In this document: piece after piece, positions 52,734 to 61,076 of the stretch
Numbering within the stretch: the first letter of the stretch is position 1
How the letters are laid out: every line of letters begins with the position of its first letter
Origin: Cernens ardua
GTDB taxonomy: Bacteria; Pseudomonadota; Gammaproteobacteria; Pseudomonadales; Halomonadaceae
Reading direction: 5' to 3'
DNA: 64,000 bases
Assembly: GCF_051251085.1 (NCBI RefSeq)
Contig: NZ_JBPCZH010000006.1
Coordinates: 124,001-188,000 of the forward strand
The notes under the pieces: model-generated
The model's database searches: none
What the model was told of the DNA's origin: nothing
The model's input: only the letters and a program-made list of their open reading frames with translations
Translations under genes and position numbers: made by a program

Positions 52734-53717
52734 TCACCCATTCACATCCACGACCACCCTACCCCTCACGTTGCCCTCTAACAGCAAATGCGCATGGGAG
52801 ATGGCATCCTCTAACGGAATGGTACGACTGATATTATCCAACAGTGTGTTATCCAATGTGTTTTCGAGCAGGCCCCATGCTTCAATGCGCCGCTCATAAG
52901 GTTGGGTCACGCTATTAATACCCAGCAGGCTAATGCCTCGGAGAATAAAGGGGGCAACCGTAGCAGGGAAATCCATCCCCTGTGCCAAACCGCAACTTGC
53001 AACAGCACCCTCTGGCTGGGTCGCTGCACAGGCATTGACGAGGGTATGACTTCCCACAGAATCTATGGCCGCTGCCCAGCGTACTTTACCCAGTGGACGC
53101 CCCGGTTCAGAGAGTGCCTGTCGGGGAATAATCTCACTCGCTCCCAGTGTTTTCAGAAACGATTCCTCTTCAGGACGCCCGGTGGAAGCGATCACGGAGT
53201 AACCACGCTTTGCCAATAATGCAATCGCATAACTCCCCACCCCGCCGTTGGCACCTGTCACGAGCACAGGGCCATTACTCGGCGTTAGGCCATGCCGCTC
53301 AAGTGCCATGACAGAAAGGGCTGCGGTATAGCCCGCCGTACCGATCGCCATGGCCTGATACTCGCTTAGCGTTTTAGGCAGTGGAATGAGCCAGTCACCA
53401 TTCACAACGGCTTTCTGTGACAGGCCTCCCCAATGGGATTCACCGATGCCCCATCCATTCAATACGACGTTGTCTCCTGCCTGGTAACGTGGATGTTGGC
53501 TGGCAGTGACCGTTCCCGCCAAATCAATACCCGGCACCATGGGAAAGCGACGGACTACTGGCCCTTTGCCCGTAATGGCCAGAGCATCCTTATAGTTCAG
53601 CGTGGAGTAGGCCACATCAATGCAAACATTCCCCTCCATCAATTCGTGATCACCGATATCACGTAAGCGGGCGTGACTCTTTCCATCAGCCTGTGAAATC
53701 ACAATTCCTTTGAACAT
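52734..53717 (-). CDS. acuI: AcuI/YhdH-like acryloyl-CoA reductase
   Basis: This 327-residue medium-chain reductase belongs to the YhdH/AcuI group, which reduces acryloyl-CoA to propionyl-CoA with NADPH. Family features are LNYKDALAITGKGPVVRRFP and VPGIDLAGTV in the first third, GWGIGESHWGGLS, and the nucleotide site VTGANGGVGSYAIALLAKRGY. The ATG at 53717 follows AAGG at good spacing. A fragment upstream in frame (21 codons) lacks similarity. It lies 376 bp from the tautomerase gene on the same strand; acrylate detoxification is inferred from the family. Confidence 0.88.
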   Translation of the reverse strand: MFKGIVISQADGKSHARLRDIGDHELMEGNVCIDVAYSTLNYKDALAITGKGPVVRRFPMVPGIDLAGTVTASQHPRYQAGDNVVLNGWGIGESHWGGLSQKAVVNGDWLIPLPKTLSEYQAMAIGTAGYTAALSVMALERHGLTPSNGPVLVTGANGGVGSYAIALLAKRGYSVIASTGRPEEESFLKTLGASEIIPRQALSEPGRPLGKVRWAAAIDSVGSHTLVNACAATQPEGAVASCGLAQGMDFPATVAPFILRGISLLGINSVTQPYERRIEAWGLLENTLDNTLLDNISRTIPLEDAISHAHLLLEGNVRGRVVVDVNG

Positions 53718-53923
53718 GGCGGCCTTATTCAAGTGGTAGCGATGTTTATCAAATACATCGAAGTATAACGGTCCGAACACGGCTATAGATCAAGCACCGA
53801 CTAATGTCGAAGGCCGAGAGGGATGAGCAAGTGAATTGGGTGACGGGCGGTCAATGACATTGGCATGTCAGGGGCATTAGCGGCGAACGATCCCCCTCCG
53901 CAATGATAATCTTGTGATACAAG

Positions 53924-53959
53924 AACGGCCTGCTTCATGACGGAAGCAAGCCGTTTTTT
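53924..53959. terminator. Hairpin between the tautomerase and acuI genes
   Basis: AACGGCCTGCTTC and GAAGCAAGCCGTT pair with one mismatch. On the plus strand six T residues follow; on the minus strand, the direction of the neighbouring genes, only TTCTTGT. It may end the GMC-tautomerase transcript. Confidence 0.5.
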
Positions 53960-53992
53960 CCTGCCATTCCCTTACGTTTTCGTATAGGGCAT

Positions 53993-54166
53993 ATGATGAT
54001 TCGTCCGGGTAAAAACCTGATGCTTACAGAACGCAAATATCAGGCACTGACCACCACTGATGGACATGTGTATAACGTTTCCCCAACGGACGTTTACAGT
54101 TTCCCCGTGAGGAATTGTGCTTCGCCATTACCGAAGGACCAGTCTTCGTCCGAGTTGGTCACATAA
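53993..54166 (+). CDS. Possible small open frame, 57 codons
   Basis: MMIRPGKNLMLTERKYQALT starts at 53993 behind AGGG, and the frame reads like protein up to about 54093. It then runs antisense through the end of the tautomerase gene before a stop at 54166. The last third is therefore a shadow of the opposite strand. It could be a remnant of a truncated gene; I do not recognise it. Confidence 0.2.
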   Translation: MMIRPGKNLMLTERKYQALTTTDGHVYNVSPTDVYSFPVRNCASPLPKDQSSSELVT

Positions 54167-54483
54167 TTGATCATGATATCCTGCGGAGAAATACCGCAGT
54201 GTTCATGCAGCCGTTCGGTCAGCACCTTGTTGAAGGTCACTTTCTCTTCACGTGTACGGGGCCGTGTGGTGATCGAGATAATAATGACGTCTTTCGTTCT
54301 TTGAATCCCAAGCCCTGTATCCTCAATACGCGTCATCGCCGGTTTGTGCTGGTACACCAGTTGATAACGATCGCCTTCAGGGGCCTTGAAGACTTCCAGC
54401 ATGGTCTCATGTGCGACATCAAGCAGTTTGCCGATTTGTTCATCGGTACGACCTTCGAGCATATCAAAACGAATAAGTGGCAT
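54094..54483 (-). CDS. Malonate-semialdehyde-decarboxylase-like tautomerase
   Basis: This 129-residue protein belongs to the tautomerase superfamily and closely follows Pseudomonas pavonaceae malonate semialdehyde decarboxylase. After Met removal Pro1 is the catalytic base; Asp37 (EGDRYQLV), Arg73 and Arg75 (TTRPRTREE), all required in that enzyme, are present. Further matches are the start PLIRFDMLEGRTDEQ and the end SDEDWSFGNGEAQFLTGKL. The reaction would turn malonate semialdehyde into acetaldehyde and CO2. AAGGAGAG precedes the ATG. It follows the GMC gene by 76 bp. Confidence 0.8.
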   Translation of the reverse strand: MPLIRFDMLEGRTDEQIGKLLDVAHETMLEVFKAPEGDRYQLVYQHKPAMTRIEDTGLGIQRTKDVIIISITTRPRTREEKVTFNKVLTERLHEHCGISPQDIMINYVTNSDEDWSFGNGEAQFLTGKL

Positions 54484-54559
54484 GGTTCTCTCCTTTTTAT
54501 AAATACTGACTGTCGTCATCATAGTGCCAGTCAAATGGCACGGTAGTGGGTAGTGGCTA

Positions 54560-56257
54560 TTACGCTACTGCTGCCGGGATAGAGGCAACTGAGGTTTCAG
54601 GAATAGTGGTGGATTGAGGCACTTGCTCCGTTTCCAGATCCGCCAGTATCATTGCCGCCCCTTTTTCACCAATCATGATACTGGGTGCATTCGTATTGCC
54701 CGATGTGATGGTGGGCATCACTGAGGCATCGGCAACGCGTAGATGGCGAATGCCGTGAACGCGTAATCGTGCATCTACCACTGCATCGGGGCCGGTGCCC
54801 ATGGCGGCAGTACCTGCCGGGTGGAAAATGGTGGTGGCTATTTTGCCAATCGCGGCCAGTATCTCTTCATCCGTTTGGGCATCCGGACCCGGTCTGAGTT
54901 CGGTTGGGTTGAATTTGGCAAACCCGGATTGTGAAACAATGCGGCGTGTCAGTTTTACCGAATCAATGGCAACACGGCGATCGTGTTCGGTCGATAAATA
55001 GTTCGGATGAATATGAGGTGCCTGTTCTGGATCTTTCGAATCGATATGCACATACCCACGGCTTTCAGGGTTGACATTACAAGCCGCTGCGGTAATGGCA
55101 TTGAAGGGGTCCAGTGCACCGCCAAAGGCGAGGAGGCTCAGGGGTTGGACGTGAAATTCAATATTACTGGTCGGCTGGTCTTCGGAAGATTTCGTAAAGA
55201 TACCCAATTGGCTTGGCGCCATTGCCATGGGCCCGGAGCGATGCAACAGGTATTCGGTTCCTATTTTGGCTTTATCGAGCATTGAGCTGGAGCAGGTATT
55301 CAGCGTTTTCGCATTGTCTACCTTATAAACGCAGCGGATTTGCAGGTGATCCTGCAGGTTCTCCCCAACGCCGGGCAGATTCATGACAGTCTCGATGCCC
55401 AGTTTCTCCAGACGTTCCTGTTGCCCGATGCCTGAACGTTCGAGGATCGCTGGTGTTCCAATCGCACCACTGGACAGCACCACCTCACGACGTGCATAAG
55501 CGACGTGTTTGTGTCCATCAACGTGGTAGGCAACGCCTTTGGCTTCTCCTGATTCAATCAGCACTTTATCAGTACGGGCATGCAACGCAATATCCAGATT
55601 GGAGCGATGCAAGGCAGCATGCAGGAAGGCTCTGGAGGCACTGCAGCGCCATCCATTATGTTGGGTCACCTGAAAGTAGGACGAACCGGTATTGTCACCA
55701 GTATTGAAATCGTCAACTTTTTTGATACCGGCCTCTTCCGAAGCGTCTCTAAAGGCATCCAGAATTTTCCATGAGGTGCGCTGCTTTTCGACGTACAACT
55801 CCCCTTTGTCGTTATGATACGGGGAGACACCGCCGAAGTGGTGTTCGGATTTTAGGAAATAGGGAAAAACGTCTTTCCATCCCCACCCCTGATTGCCGAG
55901 TTCAGCCCAATGGTCGTAGTCAGTAGCCTGCCCGCGCATGTAAATCATGCCATTGATGGAGGAACAGCCACCCAATGTTTTGCCTCGGGGATAGTTCATG
56001 ACTCTTCCCCCCAGGTTCTCTTCGATATCTGTCTTGAAGCACCAGTCCGTACGGGGGTTCCCCATGCAATACAGGTAACCGACCGGGATATGAATCCACA
56101 GGTAGTTGTCCTTGCCACCGGCTTCGAGTAACAGTACGCGATGCTCTCCTGACGCGCTCAAACGATTGGCGAGCACGCAGCCTGCACTGCCAGCCCCCAC
56201 CACGATGTAGTCATATTCCTCCACCTCTTCCAGTTCTGATGCTTTTAGAATGCTCAT
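54560..56257 (-). CDS. GMC oxidoreductase, alcohol dehydrogenase (BetA/DddA-like)
   Basis: This 565-residue FAD enzyme is of the glucose-methanol-choline family. It has the FAD motif VVGAGSAGCVLANRLSASG near residues 19-37, the first GMC signature GGCSSINGMIYMRG near 95-108, the second LSSGAIGTPAILERSGIG near 261-278, and the active-site FHPAGTAAMG and SGNTNAPSIMIGEKGA. Choline dehydrogenase BetA is one relative; DddA of Halomonas, a 3-hydroxypropionate dehydrogenase, is another. The neighbouring tautomerase favours the second, but this is inference. No betB or betI gene lies here. Confidence 0.85.
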   Translation of the reverse strand: MSILKASELEEVEEYDYIVVGAGSAGCVLANRLSASGEHRVLLLEAGGKDNYLWIHIPVGYLYCMGNPRTDWCFKTDIEENLGGRVMNYPRGKTLGGCSSINGMIYMRGQATDYDHWAELGNQGWGWKDVFPYFLKSEHHFGGVSPYHNDKGELYVEKQRTSWKILDAFRDASEEAGIKKVDDFNTGDNTGSSYFQVTQHNGWRCSASRAFLHAALHRSNLDIALHARTDKVLIESGEAKGVAYHVDGHKHVAYARREVVLSSGAIGTPAILERSGIGQQERLEKLGIETVMNLPGVGENLQDHLQIRCVYKVDNAKTLNTCSSSMLDKAKIGTEYLLHRSGPMAMAPSQLGIFTKSSEDQPTSNIEFHVQPLSLLAFGGALDPFNAITAAACNVNPESRGYVHIDSKDPEQAPHIHPNYLSTEHDRRVAIDSVKLTRRIVSQSGFAKFNPTELRPGPDAQTDEEILAAIGKIATTIFHPAGTAAMGTGPDAVVDARLRVHGIRHLRVADASVMPTITSGNTNAPSIMIGEKGAAMILADLETEQVPQSTTIPETSVASIPAAVA

Positions 56258-56320
56258 GTTGGCTCTCTCTCGTTGGTTCTCTCTTATTTGCTCTCGTTAT
56301 GTTTTTTGCTCTCTCGGTTT
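56258..56320 (-). other. Purine-rich 5' leader of the GMC gene
   Basis: Just upstream of the GMC start the minus strand carries three CGAGAG-type units, at 56262-56272, 56290-56296 and 56309-56317. They are related to each other and may give several ribosome-binding alternatives or a binding site. Confidence 0.3.
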
Positions 56321-56344
56321 GATTATCGGGTAGCTGACTTTTTA

Positions 56345-56362
56345 TTAGACTGATCAGTCTAA
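56345..56362. promoter_or_regulatory. TetR operator upstream of the GMC gene
   Basis: TTAGACTGATCAGTCTAA is a perfect 18-bp palindrome between the TetR gene and the GMC gene. It matches the imperfect palindrome before the TetR gene and the TAGAC...GTCTA shape of NemR boxes. It should control the GMC-tautomerase operon. Confidence 0.75.
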
Positions 56363-56378
56363 ATTTGGCCTAAAAAAA

Positions 56379-57008
56379 TCAGGACGTCACCATGGATAAA
56401 AAATCCTCTACAAAGATGTGAACGGGGGTAACGTCCTTGTTATTTCTGGCGCGTTGCAGGGCACCGTGATAACTGGTCCAGATCAAACTTGATAACCGCT
56501 CGGGATCAATCGTTGGAGAGACCTCCCCTACATCGATCGCTTCGCGCACACAGAGGGCCGTTTGCTGCTGCCATGAGGTGAGCGTACTTTCGACCAATTC
56601 TTTCATGTCATCGGAAAGAAAGTAGTACTCCTGAGAGAGTTTGTTGACGAGGCAACCCGACTGATAATGACAGGCAATCATGTGCTCAAGATCATCCATG
56701 ATGAATGTCTTCAGGCGCATGAGAGGCGATGTGTCGGGGAGCATAAGAAAGCGGCTCAGGCGCTCACTGTAGGCTCGTGCATAACGCTCCAGTACGATTT
56801 TTCCGAGTGCATCCTTACTGGCAAAATAATGGTAGAAAGACCCTTTCGTAACCTGACCTTCTGTCAGGATGCGGTCCAGGCTGGTCAGCATAAAGCCGTC
56901 ACATGAAAACAAACGCATACCGACCTGAATGATCGTTTCACGCGTTTCCAGATTATCTGCCTGCACTTTGGGGGGACGCCCCCGTGTTCGTCTTTTCAAT
57001 TCAGCCAT
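56379..57008 (-). CDS. TetR-family regulator, AcuR/NemR-like
   Basis: This 209-residue regulator starts with an Arg/Lys-rich arm (RRTRGRPPK) and a TetR helix-turn-helix, SLDRILTEGQVTKGSFYHYF near residues 43-62. The middle has CHYQSGCLVNKLSQEYYFLS, the GCLxxxLSxE region common to AcuR and NemR. AcuR represses acrylate-inducible acuI, and NemR senses reactive electrophiles through a cysteine; a cysteine is present here in SGCLV. It probably binds two operators that flank its gene. Confidence 0.8.
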   Translation of the reverse strand: MAELKRRTRGRPPKVQADNLETRETIIQVGMRLFSCDGFMLTSLDRILTEGQVTKGSFYHYFASKDALGKIVLERYARAYSERLSRFLMLPDTSPLMRLKTFIMDDLEHMIACHYQSGCLVNKLSQEYYFLSDDMKELVESTLTSWQQQTALCVREAIDVGEVSPTIDPERLSSLIWTSYHGALQRARNNKDVTPVHIFVEDFLSMVTS

Positions 57009-57019
57009 GAATGTATTAA

Positions 57020-57036
57020 TAAACCTATCGGTCTAA
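57020..57036. promoter_or_regulatory. TetR operator in its own promoter
   Basis: TTAGACCGATAGGTTTA (minus strand) is an imperfect palindrome 12 bp upstream of the TetR start. Its TTAGAC-type half matches the perfect operator at 56345-56362, which suggests autorepression. Confidence 0.6.
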
Positions 57037-57159
57037 AATATCAACAGGAACGCAATACGAGAGGATTAGACGTTAGATGGAGAGAAGGCAAACACGCGAG
57101 GGGGCAAGCCACAGAAAGGCCATGCCAGAAGGATAAAAAGAGAGAGCAGTAATGTGGGC

Positions 57160-57189
57160 AAAAAGAAAAGCCCCTGAAAGAGGGGCTTT
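57160..57189 (-). terminator. Terminator of ssb
   Basis: AAAGCCCCT and AGGGGCTTT pair around five bases. On the minus strand TTCTTTTT follows. It lies 31 bp after the ssb stop. Confidence 0.88.
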
Positions 57190-57219
57190 GAAGGTAGTGC
57201 TACTTTGATAAATCGCCCG

Positions 57220-57849
57220 TTAAAACGGAATCTCGTCATCAAAATCATCAAAGCTGGACGGATTCGGTGCACCGGTATTCTGCTGCGGCGCATTGTTGGG
57301 TGACGATTGAGGCGCGCTCTGGCCGCCCTGATTGCCGCCGCTCTGGTTACCATAGCTGCTGCCACCCTGCTGACCATACCCCTGATTATTGGAAGGCTGG
57401 TTGCCGTAGCTCTGGTTACCCTGATTCTGGTTACCGTAGCTTTGATTACCACCGCCCTGCTGAGGTTGATAACCGCCCTGACCGCCCCCATTATTAGGAG
57501 TATCACCGTTACCACGGGTATCCAGCATCTGCATGTCGTTGGCAACGATTTCGGTTGAATAGCGGTTCTGGCCATCCTGCCCCTGCCACTGGCGAGTTTG
57601 CAGGCGCCCTTCAATATAAAGGCGAGATCCTTTACGCACGTACTGCTGGGCGATTTCTGCCAGTTTGTTGAACATGACAACCGAGTGCCACTCCGTGCGC
57701 TCCTGACGCTGGCCTGACTGACGGTCATTCCAGCTGTCTGTGGTCGCCAAACGCAAGTTACAGACAGGCGCACCCGAAGGCATAAAACGCACTTCCGGAT
57801 CCTGACCAACATTGCCGATCAAAATCACCTTGTTCACACCGCGGGCCAT
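57220..57849 (-). CDS. ssb: Single-stranded DNA-binding protein
   Basis: SSB binds single-stranded DNA as a tetramer and recruits repair and replication enzymes through its tail. The 209-residue protein has an N-terminal OB fold (GVNKVILIGNVGQDPEVRF, then RTEWHSVVMFNKLAEIAQQY) to about residue 110, a long Gly/Gln/Asn-rich linker with repeats of the kind SYGNQ, and the acidic tip FDDEIPF. It is longer than E. coli SSB (178) because of the linker. It is divergent from uvrA. Confidence 0.95.
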   Translation of the reverse strand: MARGVNKVILIGNVGQDPEVRFMPSGAPVCNLRLATTDSWNDRQSGQRQERTEWHSVVMFNKLAEIAQQYVRKGSRLYIEGRLQTRQWQGQDGQNRYSTEIVANDMQMLDTRGNGDTPNNGGGQGGYQPQQGGGNQSYGNQNQGNQSYGNQPSNNQGYGQQGGSSYGNQSGGNQGGQSAPQSSPNNAPQQNTGAPNPSSFDDFDDEIPF

Positions 57850-57955
57850 ATCGGCTCTCCTTGAATACTGTTAAGGGACCTGTGACTGCTGCACCAGGTC
57901 AATGGTCTAACGCCGAGTGCATCATGCTGATGACCCATGGCATACGAAATACTAA

Positions 57956-57978
57956 GTGCATTTTAACTCAAAATGCAC
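57956..57978. promoter_or_regulatory. Perfect inverted repeat between ssb and uvrA
   Basis: GTGCATTTT and AAAATGCAC pair exactly around five bases in the divergent ssb/uvrA promoter gap. No CTGT-N8-ACAG LexA box was found in the gap, so this repeat is the best operator candidate here. Confidence 0.45.
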
Positions 57979-58133
57979 GCTATACGTAGGGGACGAATGT
58001 AACAGGATAGCCTATTATTGAGGGTAAATCTGATAGATAGCCTGCCCTTCCCCATGAGTTAACGGCACGTGCAGCAAAAAATGTATGAATTCAAGCTTAA
58101 GCTGAAGAATCCACCGTTTAATTAGAGGCCTCT

Positions 58134-60989
58134 ATGGATCATATTCAGGTACGCGGCGCTCGTACGCACAACCTTAAAGACATTGATATCGAGCTGCCTC
58201 GCGACAAGTTGATCGTGATCACAGGGCTCTCGGGCTCAGGTAAATCGTCCCTCGCCTTTGATACGTTGTATGCCGAGGGGCAACGCCGTTATGTAGAGTC
58301 GCTTTCCACTTATGCCCGGCAGTTTCTGTCCATGATGGAAAAACCCGATGTTGATCACATCGAAGGGTTGTCCCCTGCCATTTCAATCGAGCAAAAATCC
58401 ACCTCGCATAACCCACGCTCAACCGTCGGCACCATCACTGAAATCTATGACTATTTGCGCCTGCTGTATGCACGCGCCGGCACGCCCCGCTGCCCTGAGC
58501 ACGGGTTGGATCTGGAAGCGCAGACCGTTTCACAGATGGTAGATCAGACGCTCGCGCTGCCGGAAGGCTCGAAGATCATGCTGTTGGCGCCTGTCATCAA
58601 AGGGCGCAAGGGTGAACATTTACAGCTCTTCAAGGAGCTACGTACCTCCGGTTATGTGCGTGCCATGGTCGATGGTGAGGTCTACGAGCTGGATGACGTG
58701 CCATCGCTGGAGAAAAACAAAAAGCATGACATCAATGTGGTGGTGGATCGTGTCAAGGTACGTGAGGGGCTGGAGCAGCGATTGGCTGAGTCCTTTGAAA
58801 CGGCACTGGAGCTGGCCGATGGTTCTGCACTGATTCACTTTATTGATGGGGAACGCGAGCCGATGATCTTTTCATCACGGTTTGCCTGCCCAATCTGTGG
58901 CTATTCGCTGCCTGAGCTGGAGCCACGGTTATTCTCCTTCAACAATCCGGCGGGCGCCTGCCCCAGCTGCGATGGATTGGGGGTGCATCAGTATTTCGAT
59001 CCTCACAAGCTGATTCGTCAGCACGAGTTATCACTGGCGGAGGGTGTCATCAAAGGGTGGGACCGCCGCAGTGTGTTCTATTTCGGGCTTCTGGAATCGG
59101 TCGCTGCTCACTATGGATTCTCGCTTGAAACACCGTGGGAATCACTGACAGAAGAAGCACGCAATGTCGTTCTGCACGGCAGCGGTAAAGAGGATATCGA
59201 ATTCAGTTATGTGAATGACCGCGGCAAGGTCGTCAAGCGCCACTATCCATTTGAGGGAGTCATCCCCAATATTGAGCGGCGCTATCATGACACCGATTCC
59301 AACCATGTCCGCGAAGAGCTGTCGAAGTATATGGCGATCCGCCCTTGCGCGAGTTGTGGCGGTTCCCGTTTGCGGCTTGAGGCGCGCAATGTGTTCGTGG
59401 ATGGCCGTGCGCTACCCAGTATTACGCAGATGCCGATTGGTGATGCTCAATCACTTTTCAGCACGCTATCACTACCGGGACGCAAAGGTGAAATAGCCGT
59501 CAAGATTCTGCATGAGATCAGCACGCGGCTGGAATTTCTGGTCAACGTGGGGCTGGACTACCTGAACCTTGAGCGAAGTGCTGATACGCTCTCGGGCGGA
59601 GAGGCACAGCGTATTCGCCTCGCCAGCCAGATCGGGGCTGGGCTGGTCGGCGTCATGTATATCCTCGATGAGCCCTCTATCGGCCTGCACCAGCGCGATA
59701 ATGACCGCCTGTTAGCGACGTTGGAGCACCTGCGCGATCTGGGGAATACGGTGATCGTGGTCGAGCATGATGAAGATGCGATCCGAGCCGCTGATCACGT
59801 GGTGGATATCGGGCCCGGCGCCGGTGTGCATGGCGGTAAGGTCGTGGCACAGGGAACCCCCAAAGAAGTCGAGAAAAACAAGGCCTCGCTGACAGGTCAG
59901 TACCTGAGTGGGAAGAAACGCATTGAGGTACCGCACCAGCGCTTTCCAGTGAATGACAAGAAGATGATTCACTTGAAAGGTGCGTCTGGCAACAATTTGC
60001 AGAAGGTCAATCTGGATCTTCCGCTGGGGCGATTTGTCTGTATTACGGGGGTGTCCGGCTCGGGGAAATCAACGCTGATCAACGGAACGTTAATGCCTAT
60101 TGCCGCGCGTGATCTGAACCGTGCGAGCACGTTGACGCCCGCGCCCTTCAAGTCGATCAAGGGGCTCGATCAGCTCGACAAGATGATTGATATTGACCAA
60201 AGCCCGATCGGGCGTACACCGCGTTCCAACCCGGCCACCTATACGGGTATTTTCACTGCCATTCGTGAACTGTTTTCAGGCACGCAAGAGGCTCGCGCAC
60301 GAGGGTATAAACCCGGCCGCTTCAGTTTTAACGTGAAGGGTGGCCGCTGTGAGGCGTGTCAGGGAGATGGCCTGATCAAGGTCGAAATGCACTTCCTGCC
60401 GGATATCTATGTACCTTGTGATGTGTGTCATGGTGCGCGTTATAACCGTGAAACGCTGGAGGTCCTCTACAAGGGCAAGAATATTCATGAAGTGCTGGAA
60501 ATGACGGTCGAGGATGCGCTGGAATTTTTCTCCCCTGTACCGGCGATTGCGCGTCGTTTGCAGACGCTGATTGATGTTGGGCTCTCCTATGTTCGCCTGG
60601 GACAGAGTGCCACGACGCTTTCGGGCGGTGAGGCGCAGCGTATCAAGCTGGCGCGCGAACTGGCGAAACGTGACACGGGGAAAACGCTGTATATTCTGGA
60701 TGAACCGACGACAGGGCTGCACTTTGAAGATATCCGTCAGCTGTTGACGGTGTTGCATCGTTTACGTGATCAGGGCAATTCGATTGTCGTCATCGAGCAC
60801 AATCTGGATGTGATCAAAACGGCTGACTGGCTGATTGATCTGGGGCCGGAAGGCGGTTCGAAAGGCGGTCAGATTATCGCGACGGGGACACCGGAAGAGA
60901 TTGCAGAGAATCCTGTGTCTCATACCGGGCGTTTCCTCAAACCGTTACTGGAGACGGCTGCCAAGTGGCGAGAATCTGCCAAGGCATAA
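58134..60989 (+). CDS. uvrA: UvrABC excinuclease subunit A
   Basis: UvrA is the damage sensor of nucleotide excision repair. The 951-residue protein has two ABC ATPase halves: Walker A sites TGLSGSGKSSLAF near residues 30-42 and TGVSGSGKSTLING near 638-651, ABC signatures LSGGEAQRIRLA and LSGGEAQRIKLA, and zinc-binding cysteines CPICGY...CPSCDG and CEACQG...CDVCHG. The length is in the usual range. A strong terminator follows. No LexA box is evident upstream. Confidence 0.97.
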   Translation: MDHIQVRGARTHNLKDIDIELPRDKLIVITGLSGSGKSSLAFDTLYAEGQRRYVESLSTYARQFLSMMEKPDVDHIEGLSPAISIEQKSTSHNPRSTVGTITEIYDYLRLLYARAGTPRCPEHGLDLEAQTVSQMVDQTLALPEGSKIMLLAPVIKGRKGEHLQLFKELRTSGYVRAMVDGEVYELDDVPSLEKNKKHDINVVVDRVKVREGLEQRLAESFETALELADGSALIHFIDGEREPMIFSSRFACPICGYSLPELEPRLFSFNNPAGACPSCDGLGVHQYFDPHKLIRQHELSLAEGVIKGWDRRSVFYFGLLESVAAHYGFSLETPWESLTEEARNVVLHGSGKEDIEFSYVNDRGKVVKRHYPFEGVIPNIERRYHDTDSNHVREELSKYMAIRPCASCGGSRLRLEARNVFVDGRALPSITQMPIGDAQSLFSTLSLPGRKGEIAVKILHEISTRLEFLVNVGLDYLNLERSADTLSGGEAQRIRLASQIGAGLVGVMYILDEPSIGLHQRDNDRLLATLEHLRDLGNTVIVVEHDEDAIRAADHVVDIGPGAGVHGGKVVAQGTPKEVEKNKASLTGQYLSGKKRIEVPHQRFPVNDKKMIHLKGASGNNLQKVNLDLPLGRFVCITGVSGSGKSTLINGTLMPIAARDLNRASTLTPAPFKSIKGLDQLDKMIDIDQSPIGRTPRSNPATYTGIFTAIRELFSGTQEARARGYKPGRFSFNVKGGRCEACQGDGLIKVEMHFLPDIYVPCDVCHGARYNRETLEVLYKGKNIHEVLEMTVEDALEFFSPVPAIARRLQTLIDVGLSYVRLGQSATTLSGGEAQRIKLARELAKRDTGKTLYILDEPTTGLHFEDIRQLLTVLHRLRDQGNSIVVIEHNLDVIKTADWLIDLGPEGGSKGGQIIATGTPEEIAENPVSHTGRFLKPLLETAAKWRESAKA

Positions 60990-61043
60990 AGACTGCGGCC
61001 AAAGCGTGAGGACACAGCTGTTCATATAAAGCGCTTGGTAATG

Positions 61044-61076
61044 AAAAGGCGAGGCCCGCGGGCTTCGCCTTTTTTC
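61044..61076 (+). terminator. Terminator of uvrA
   Basis: AAAAGGCGA and TCGCCTTTT pair around GGCCCGCGGGCT, itself self-complementary, and are followed by T residues. It lies about 55 bp after the stop. The region 61077-61366 shows no supported gene. Confidence 0.9.

Noticed and set aside
54560..56257. Reading the GMC gene as a betA of a glycine-betaine operon
   Set aside because: betB, betI and betT are absent and the adjacent gene is a decarboxylase-like tautomerase; choline remains possible but is not favoured.
57293..57480. Short repeats in the ssb linker coding region taken as a CRISPR-like array
   Set aside because: The repeats are irregular, in frame and encode the Gly/Gln/Asn-rich SSB linker.
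57066..57812. Long minus-strand frame overlapping ssb
   Set aside because: It is a shadow of ssb in another frame with biased Arg/Ala composition from the Gly/Gln linker region.
57850..58133. LexA (SOS) box between ssb and uvrA
   Set aside because: CTGTTAAGGGACCTGT and CTGTGACTGCTGCACCAG resemble parts of a box but do not keep the CTGT-N8-ACAG arrangement.
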